This document shows, piece after piece, positions 24,705 to 30,712 of a stretch of DNA of 33,596 nt. Position 1 is the first letter of the stretch; each line of letters begins with the position of its first letter. The stretch is taken from assembly GCA_000435495.1 (NCBI GenBank), contig FR884026.1, positions 1-33,596 on the forward strand, read 5' to 3'. The position numbers and the translations under genes were made by a program. A model generated the notes under the pieces. That model searched no databases. It was not told the origin of the DNA and worked only from the letters and a program-made list of their open reading frames with translations. The stretch is from Firmicutes bacterium CAG:552 (GTDB taxonomy: Bacteria; Bacillota; Clostridia; Christensenellales; Pumilibacteraceae).

Positions 24705-25325
24705 ATGGCATACAGATTTGCTAATCAAAGCGAAGTTAAAGAGCTTGAAGCGTGGTGTATGGAAATTCTTCACGCCGTACAAGACGAAGTCCGAGAGTAT
24801 TTTACTTTCGATATAAGACTTATCGGAAGCGGGGACAAAAGGCTTGTTACACAAAACGGTGATGAGTGTTTTGATTTGGACTATAATATTATTATGCAAA
24901 AAGATAAGAAAGGTTTGTTGGACAATCCTAAACAAATCAAAGATATTTTTGTTAAAAGATTTAAAGCCGTATTAGAAGAAAATGTTTCGGGATACAATTA
25001 CGTAAGCGATTCAACTTCTGTCATAACAGCTAAACTTATAAGGAATGATAAGATAGAATTTTCTTTCGACGTGGCAATTATAGTTGAAGGTGATGACGGG
25101 TATTTTTATAGATTAACGCACGATAAGAGAACAAACAGGTATATATGGAATCAAGTTGCAAATTCAAAAAATTATTTTGCAAAATTTAAAGCAATAAAAG
25201 AAAATGGTTATTGGATGGAATTTAAACAGCGCTATCTTAAAAATAAAGATAGGCATTTAAGCAATCAGGACGGAGTTAAATCCTTTTCGATTTTTCTTGA
25301 GACATTGAATGAGTTTTACAGATAA
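24705..25325 (+). CDS. Nucleotidyltransferase-fold protein, possible antitoxin or defence component
   Basis: 206 aa, 11 nt after rlmD with a GAGG ribosome site. LIGSGDKRLV (39-48) is the GS motif of the polymerase-beta-type nucleotidyltransferase fold. FDLDYN supplies acidic Asp57 and Asp59, and IEFSFDVAI a third carboxylate, Asp122, so the active site looks complete. The rest is helical and Lys/Tyr-rich. Stand-alone NTases of this size occur in defence islands and in MNT-HEPN toxin-antitoxin pairs, where the NTase modifies and neutralises the HEPN RNase. The next gene starts 2 nt after the stop, so the two form a pair. The substrate is unknown, and no CBASS-type effector is present. Confidence 0.65.
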   Translation: MAYRFANQSEVKELEAWCMEILHAVQDEVREYFTFDIRLIGSGDKRLVTQNGDECFDLDYNIIMQKDKKGLLDNPKQIKDIFVKRFKAVLEENVSGYNYVSDSTSVITAKLIRNDKIEFSFDVAIIVEGDDGYFYRLTHDKRTNRYIWNQVANSKNYFAKFKAIKENGYWMEFKQRYLKNKDRHLSNQDGVKSFSIFLETLNEFYR

Positions 25326-25327
25326 TT

Positions 25328-26047
25328 ATGACAAAACGTGAAGAAGAATTTTATAACAATCTCATTATTTGCGATGAGGATAAAATCAGAGCAGAAAAAT
25401 CTTTGAAATCAAAAGGTGTCGAAAAACACATATTGATTAAAGAGCGATTACTCAATTGGAGTGACTCTGATAGTATAGAATACGAAAAAGTTGCTTCTAC
25501 ATATCGATATGATAAGCGTATTCGGTACACGCTGTTCAAATATATTTCTTATTTAGAAGAATTTTATCGGGCGGTAATTCTTGACAGCTTCATATTAAAT
25601 GTTAGGCATAGGTTTTGGATTAAAGATTTACGCGAGCAGTTAAAAGTATACAGTAACAATTTGAATGATGCGTTAGAACATATTGATTTTTCTGCTTTGC
25701 TTATTCAATGCCAAAGGCTTCCGAAAGAAATAAAAACTTTATGTGGTTTTCCAAACGGTAAGCATTTGAAAGATAATTCTTTTGCTCTAAAAGAAATGAG
25801 AAATGCGGTAATGCTCAATAAATTTTTGCTTTTGTATCGTGGATATGAAAAGTGTTATGTTAATGGTGTAGATGCAGGAAAGAGTGCCAACTTAAAAGCG
25901 AACATATTAAATCTTGTTCAGTTTCTACCAAAGGAAGTAGGCGAACATTGCACGAAAGATATAAATGCTTGCAAAGAAGATAGAAATAAAGAAGAGGACA
26001 CAAAGTGGGATTTACCGCATCAGGTAATTATATCTTTGGATATTTAA
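25328..26047 (+). CDS. Abi/HEPN-like helical protein, partner of the NTase
   Basis: 239 aa, almost entirely helical and very Lys/Asn-rich. IRYTLFKYISYLEEFYRAVI resembles the conserved helix of Abi_2 (AbiD/AbiF) proteins, which are HEPN-fold RNases. LKEMRNAVMLNKFLL sits where HEPN proteins have the Rx4-6H motif, but the expected His is Leu or Asn, so catalysis is doubtful. There is no membrane segment. It lies 2 nt after the NTase stop and is followed by a terminator, so the pair forms its own module upstream of the R-M operon. A toxin or abortive-infection role is inference from the pairing. Confidence 0.5.
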   Translation: MTKREEEFYNNLIICDEDKIRAEKSLKSKGVEKHILIKERLLNWSDSDSIEYEKVASTYRYDKRIRYTLFKYISYLEEFYRAVILDSFILNVRHRFWIKDLREQLKVYSNNLNDALEHIDFSALLIQCQRLPKEIKTLCGFPNGKHLKDNSFALKEMRNAVMLNKFLLLYRGYEKCYVNGVDAGKSANLKANILNLVQFLPKEVGEHCTKDINACKEDRNKEEDTKWDLPHQVIISLDI

Positions 26048-26059
26048 TAGATAAGGGAG

Positions 26060-26092
26060 ACGGCTTTACGATAACAAGTAGAGCCGTTTTTT
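26060..26092 (+). terminator. Rho-independent terminator after the NTase/Abi-like pair
   Basis: ACGGCTTTAC (26060-26069) pairs with GTAGAGCCGT (26078-26087) with one wobble pair and is followed by seven T. It separates the pair from the R-M operon. Confidence 0.85.
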
Positions 26093-26127
26093 GTTAGAAA
26101 AATGTTCTCTAAATTTTAGAGATAATC

Positions 26128-26156
26128 TTGCGTTTTATTTTTAAGTGTGCTATAAT
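26128..26156 (+). promoter_or_regulatory. Promoter of the R-M/Argonaute operon
   Basis: TTGCGT (26128-26133) and a perfect TATAAT (26151-26156) with a 17-bp spacer, about 35 bp upstream of the HTH start at 26191. The HTH protein may act here as an autoregulator. Confidence 0.7.
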
Positions 26157-26190
26157 AAAAATATCTAATAAAGAGTAGGAGATTTTTGAT

Positions 26191-26394
26191 ATGGCGGCAA
26201 GCTATAAAAAGTTGTGGAAACTACTGATTGATAAAGATATGAGAAAAGAAGATTTGCGTTTGGCGGCGGGCATAACTACAACCGCTATGGCAAAGCTCGG
26301 CAGAAACGAGGACGTTAAAACTTCAGTCTTGCTTAAAATATGTAAAGTGCTGAATTGCGATATATCCGATATAATGGAAATCGTGGAGGATTGA
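26191..26394 (+). CDS. Small XRE-type HTH regulator at the head of the R-M operon
   Basis: 67 aa, with an AGGAG ribosome site. The whole protein is one Cro/C1-type helix-turn-helix (LWKLLIDKDMRKEDLRLAAG, then TTAMAKLGRNED, then SVLLKICKVLNCDISDIMEI). Such mini-repressors often head clostridial R-M operons. A controller role, delaying restriction or setting operon level, is inferred from position. Its stop is 1 nt before the next gene's GTG. Confidence 0.85.
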   Translation: MAASYKKLWKLLIDKDMRKEDLRLAAGITTTAMAKLGRNEDVKTSVLLKICKVLNCDISDIMEIVED

Positions 26395-26395
26395 T

Positions 26396-26677
26396 GTGGT
26401 AAACGAAAAGTGCCTTATGCAAATATCACAGCTCGAAAAAGATATAGATGAGATTGAAAAATTTTTTGTCAAGTCTTTTGATAGACAAGAGGCTATTAGA
26501 ATTATTCAGAAGCATCATTTTACCGATATGAATGTAGCAATTGCCGATTTTATTTTGAATTGTAACGCAAAAACATTGTCGTTTGAATCACCGTATAAAA
26601 TAAATACTTATATCGGAATTATTGAAATTTATTTAACAAGCAAGTTGGAAAAATTACGCAAAACAAGAGGTAACTAA
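26396..26677 (+). CDS. Small protein of unknown function in the R-M operon
   Basis: 93 aa, starting with GTG at 26396, 6 nt after GGAGG (26385-26389). It is helical and charged (ISQLEKDIDEIEKFF, RQEAIRIIQKHH, IYLTSKLEKLRKTRG). I recognise no domain. It lies between the HTH gene and mod with 2-nt gaps, so it is translated with them and may be an accessory of the R-M or Argonaute system. Confidence 0.65.
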   Translation: MVNEKCLMQISQLEKDIDEIEKFFVKSFDRQEAIRIIQKHHFTDMNVAIADFILNCNAKTLSFESPYKINTYIGIIEIYLTSKLEKLRKTRGN

Positions 26678-26679
26678 TA

Positions 26680-28491
26680 ATGCCTAATCTTTCACAGATA
26701 AAGCGCAAGCGGATGCTTGAGTTTTTGGGAAAAATAAAAAAAGAGCATAAGAATGACGACGAAATGCTTATAGCGTTAGGCGAAATAGAAAGTGAGCTTA
26801 ACGCGAAAAAGTATGGGCTTGTGTGGGAAGAACACGAAGAAAAAGTTGACGTTCAAATGCGGACGAATATTCCTGTTTTTACGGAATTGAAAGAACGGGA
26901 AATTTCTGTTGCGCCCGATAAGCCGTACAATTTTTTGCTCGAAGGCGATAATCTGCACAGTTTGTATCTTCTTGAAAAAACGCACAAAGGGGCAATCGAT
27001 TTAATTTACATAGATCCGCCGTATAATACGGGCAATAAAGATTTTATATACGACGATAAGATAATTGATACTAATGATTCCTTTAGACATAGTAAGTGGT
27101 TATCATTTTTAGATAAAAGGTTAAGAATAGCACAAACACTTTTATCTGAACATGGGGCAATCTTTATTTCTATTGATGATAATGAGATTGCGCAATTAAA
27201 ATTAGTTTGTGATGATATTTTTGGAGAGATGAATTGTTTAGGCATCATCATACAAAACAAATTGAATGCTAAAAATGATACTATCGATATTCAAAAAAAT
27301 CATGAATATATTTTAGTTTATAGGAAAAAAGAAAATTATATAAGTGGAACAAAAACACAGCCAACACTGATAAGAATAGAAAAGAAATTCAAAACTGTAT
27401 ACCAAGAAGGCACTGAGTTTTATTTTATAAACGATTCAATAACAACGCGAGGTGAGGGCGGAACATTAAATGCACGTCCGAATTTAGGATATACAGTTTA
27501 TTATAATAAGCAGACACAAGATATAATTGCGGTTGCGGATTATGATATAGAAAAAGCAAGAATATCAAATTCGGAAAATGATATTTATACTCATGATAAG
27601 TCTTTAATCGAAAAGGGTTACTTCCCTATAATTCCGCCAAGAGTTAGAGGTAAATTGGGGTGTTGGACTTGGGCGCTTGACAAATTTAATTCTGATAAGA
27701 AGCAAATTATTATAACAGGTAAAGAGCCAAATTATTCCGTTAAAAAGAGAACCTTTGTCCGTAAGGATAATATAGAAAATATTGACGGTAAACTTGTTTA
27801 TGTGTCTGTTGAAGAAGAAAATTCGAGAAGTATCGTGGATTTCTCTACAAATGAAGGTACTAATGAATTGACGGATATAATGGGGAGAAATTCGTCTTTT
27901 AACAATCCTAAGAATTTAGATTTGATTAAATATTTGTTGTCATTAGTTCCGAATAAAAATTCAGTCGTTCTCGATTTCTTTGCCGGTTCCGGCACTACGG
28001 CGCAAGCGGTAATTGAGTTAAATAAGGAAGATGGAGGCAATCGTAGATTTATTCTTTGCACAAACAATGAGAATGAAATTTGTGATAACGTAACCTATCC
28101 GCGAATCAAAACAGTAATTTCGGGTAAGCGTGCCGACGGTAGTACATATTCCGATGGCTTGCCCGCAAACTTAAAATATTATCGTACAGATTTTGTATCG
28201 CGTGACGAAGAGTTTTTATCCGACGCGCTTTTGGAACATATCGCCGAAATGATACAGCTTGAACATGGAGTTAAAATCGACGGAAGTCAGTACCTAATGG
28301 TAATGAGTGATAAGGAAGCGGACGAATTGCAAAAACATTTCGGAGAATATAGCGGCGTGATAGCGTTGTATGTTTCTAAAAACGTACTGTTGACTACACA
28401 GCAACTTAAAACTTTCGAAGGAGTAGAGATACATATTATTCCGGACAATTATTTCAAGTTTGAACTGAAAGAGGAGGGACAAGCATGGTAG
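26680..28491 (+). CDS. mod: Type III restriction-modification methyltransferase (Mod)
   Basis: 603 aa. Beta-class N6-adenine methyltransferase order: motif IV DPPYNTG at residues 112-118, then a long variable region (about 150-420) that should hold the target recognition domain, then motif I DFFAGSGTT at 432-440. HYD-type helper motifs follow DPPY (WLSFLDKRLRIA, ISIDDNE). The C-terminal half (YYRTDFVSRDEEFL and ISGKRADGS) is typical of Mod subunits of type III systems. It methylates one strand of a short asymmetric site that cannot be predicted here. Overlap of 7 nt with res. All visible motifs are intact, so methylation is probably active. Confidence 0.92.
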   Translation: MPNLSQIKRKRMLEFLGKIKKEHKNDDEMLIALGEIESELNAKKYGLVWEEHEEKVDVQMRTNIPVFTELKEREISVAPDKPYNFLLEGDNLHSLYLLEKTHKGAIDLIYIDPPYNTGNKDFIYDDKIIDTNDSFRHSKWLSFLDKRLRIAQTLLSEHGAIFISIDDNEIAQLKLVCDDIFGEMNCLGIIIQNKLNAKNDTIDIQKNHEYILVYRKKENYISGTKTQPTLIRIEKKFKTVYQEGTEFYFINDSITTRGEGGTLNARPNLGYTVYYNKQTQDIIAVADYDIEKARISNSENDIYTHDKSLIEKGYFPIIPPRVRGKLGCWTWALDKFNSDKKQIIITGKEPNYSVKKRTFVRKDNIENIDGKLVYVSVEEENSRSIVDFSTNEGTNELTDIMGRNSSFNNPKNLDLIKYLLSLVPNKNSVVLDFFAGSGTTAQAVIELNKEDGGNRRFILCTNNENEICDNVTYPRIKTVISGKRADGSTYSDGLPANLKYYRTDFVSRDEEFLSDALLEHIAEMIQLEHGVKIDGSQYLMVMSDKEADELQKHFGEYSGVIALYVSKNVLLTTQQLKTFEGVEIHIIPDNYFKFELKEEGQAW

Positions 28492-28748
28492 GTGGAATAG
28501 ACATAAACTTGTTTGATTTTCAAGAAAAAGCCGTACTTAAACTAATCGATTTGGTTGCGGATAAGCGAAGCAAGCAAACGATAATAATGAAGTCGCCTAC
28601 CGGTTCGGGCAAGACGATTATTCTTATTGATTTTATTGAAGAGTATTTGAGCAAAATCGACAGCAAAACAGCGTTTATATGGCTTTGCCCCGGAAAAGGC
28701 GATTTGGAAGAACAAAGCCGTAAAAAAATGCTCAAATATAATGGGTAA
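28485..28748 (+). pseudogene. Type III restriction subunit Res, N-terminal piece (cut by in-frame stop)
   Basis: 87 codons that start within the end of mod. They cover the beginning of a superfamily-2 helicase: the Q-motif-like region FDFQEKAVLKLIDL, Walker A PTGSGKT (38-44) and motif Ia FIWLCPGKGDLEEQS. A TAA at 28746-28748 ends it, and the same frame continues at once with the expected next residues (NLFDAIRGG). This is a single nonsense codon, not a frameshift. The peptide alone cannot be a helicase. Confidence 0.8.
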
Positions 28749-28763
28749 AGGAACACGCAGAAC

Positions 28764-30695
28764 TTGTTTGACGCTATTCGCGGTGGCTTTCCTGCCGAGA
28801 GTACTACTTTTATAAATTGGGAACTTGTAACAAAGACTGGCAACACAGCTTTGCGCGAGGGTGAGCGTAAAAATTTATTTGATAGAATTGCAGAAGCGCA
28901 CCGTGCCAATATAACTTTTATCGTTATCATTGATGAGGAACATTCAAATAATACGGCAAAAGCAAAAGCGATAATCGATGCATTCTCGGCAAAGAATATT
29001 ATTCGCGTGAGCGCAACGGCGGTAGAAAACAAGCGATTCGAATATTTTGAAATCGACGAAGTAGACGTTATCAATGCGGGACTTATCACGAAAGCACTCT
29101 ATGTAAACGAGGGCATTTCCGACGGTATGGAAGTTGATGACGATTATGACTTCTTGTTGGAACTTGCGGATAAAAAACGTAAGGAGATAGCGGAAAGATA
29201 TAAGCAAAACGGAAAGACTATTCGTCCGCTTGTATTGATTCAATTTCCGAGCGGACACCCCGAAACGATTGCGGCCGTGGAAAAGAAGCTTGAAGCTATG
29301 GGGTATACTTACGATAACGGTATGGCTTCCAAATGGATGAGCGAGGATAAACGTGATTTGCCCGATAATTTGACGGATAACGACGGTATACCCGTATTCC
29401 TGCTTATGAAGCAAGCAATCAGTACGGGGTGGGATTGTCCGCGCGCAAAAATTCTTGTAAAGTTACGCGAGGGCATGAGCGAAAGTTTTGAAATTCAAAC
29501 GATAGGAAGAATCCGCAGAATGCCCGAAGCAAAACATTACGAAGATGATTTGCTTGATTTTTGCTATGTTTATACGTTCGACGAAAAATATAAAGCGGGA
29601 TTATTGGCAAGCGTGGATAAGGCTTACGAAACGCGGCGGCTTTTCTTAAAAGAAAAATGTAAGACGTTTACGCTTGAAAAGCAGTTGCGTAATTTGGATT
29701 ACGGCGGATTGGGTGAACGTGAAGTTTACGAAAAGATTTGCGCTCATTTAACCGAAAAATATCATCTTGGAAAAGATAAAAAGCAAAATGAGAGATTGCT
29801 CGCCGAAGCGGGATACATATTTGGAGACAAAATAAACGGTCAGATTTTGTCCGGCGAATTTGTGCGTACATCATCTACGTTGGAGAGCGAACAGCACACA
29901 ACGATACATAGAGCGGTTGATACGCATAAACACGGAATTTACCTTATGCACAGCGTGGATATGATTAAGTCAGCTATCAATGTGCAAACGCCGAAAGTAA
30001 AAACGATTTTGGAACGGTTGTTCCGCAAGAAATTGATTGCGGTAAAGAATCTTGTCGTACTCGATACAAAAGAATTTTATGCGTTCGTAATAAATAATGC
30101 ACGAAAGCTACGCCAAGATTTTAAGGAAGCGACGGCGCATTCGACAGAGCAGACCGAACTTGTATTCAAGCCCAAAACCGTGCCGTTTTCTATTCCCGAA
30201 CAAGATTTTTACAAATACGATCCTACCGTAAAAAACGAAGTAGAATATTTGAGTAACGCTTATGCAGAATATACTTCGGGATTTGCCACGAGTGTTGTCA
30301 GAAGCACGTCCGAAATGCTTTTCGAAAAGTATTGTGAAAAGCAAGATGATATTGACTGGGTGTATAAGAACGGGGATTCGGGACAGCAGTATTTTTCTAT
30401 TGTCTATATTGATGCTATGCAACATCAATGGTTATTTTACGCCGATTACATTGTAAAAAAGAAAGACGGAACGATTTGGATAATCGAAACAAAGGGCGGT
30501 GAGAGTAAAGGAAAAGATAAGAACATCGATATACAAATCGAAAACAAATTTAATGCTTTCAAAATGTATGCCGCCGAACACAACTTGCATTGGGGCTTTG
30601 TCCGCGATAAGGATTTTTCGCTATACATAAATAATACCGAATTTTCCGAAGATATGGCGGATGCGCATTGGATACCGTTGGAGAAAGTGTTTTAA
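28764..30695 (+). CDS. res: Type III restriction subunit Res, remaining helicase and nuclease part
   Basis: 643 aa if started at the TTG at 28764, in the same frame as the N-terminal piece; AAAGGA 11 nt upstream could permit re-initiation. It has the DEEH box (IVIIDEEHSNN), motif III VSATA, motif VI QTIGRIRRMPE, and a C-terminal PD-(D/E)xK nuclease with Asp in LFYADYIV and the E-x-K pair in IIETKGG. It lacks Walker A, which is on the separated 87-codon piece, so ATP-driven translocation and cleavage are doubtful unless the stop is read through or the two pieces assemble. The joined product would be about 736 aa. Confidence 0.85.
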   Translation: MFDAIRGGFPAESTTFINWELVTKTGNTALREGERKNLFDRIAEAHRANITFIVIIDEEHSNNTAKAKAIIDAFSAKNIIRVSATAVENKRFEYFEIDEVDVINAGLITKALYVNEGISDGMEVDDDYDFLLELADKKRKEIAERYKQNGKTIRPLVLIQFPSGHPETIAAVEKKLEAMGYTYDNGMASKWMSEDKRDLPDNLTDNDGIPVFLLMKQAISTGWDCPRAKILVKLREGMSESFEIQTIGRIRRMPEAKHYEDDLLDFCYVYTFDEKYKAGLLASVDKAYETRRLFLKEKCKTFTLEKQLRNLDYGGLGEREVYEKICAHLTEKYHLGKDKKQNERLLAEAGYIFGDKINGQILSGEFVRTSSTLESEQHTTIHRAVDTHKHGIYLMHSVDMIKSAINVQTPKVKTILERLFRKKLIAVKNLVVLDTKEFYAFVINNARKLRQDFKEATAHSTEQTELVFKPKTVPFSIPEQDFYKYDPTVKNEVEYLSNAYAEYTSGFATSVVRSTSEMLFEKYCEKQDDIDWVYKNGDSGQQYFSIVYIDAMQHQWLFYADYIVKKKDGTIWIIETKGGESKGKDKNIDIQIENKFNAFKMYAAEHNLHWGFVRDKDFSLYINNTEFSEDMADAHWIPLEKVF

Positions 30696-30712
30696 TTTAA
30701 AGGATGGGAATT

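Noticed and set aside
25328..26047. A catalytically competent HEPN RNase
   Set aside because: The Rx4-6H signature is not present; only a similar MRNAVML segment exists, so the call was kept tentative.
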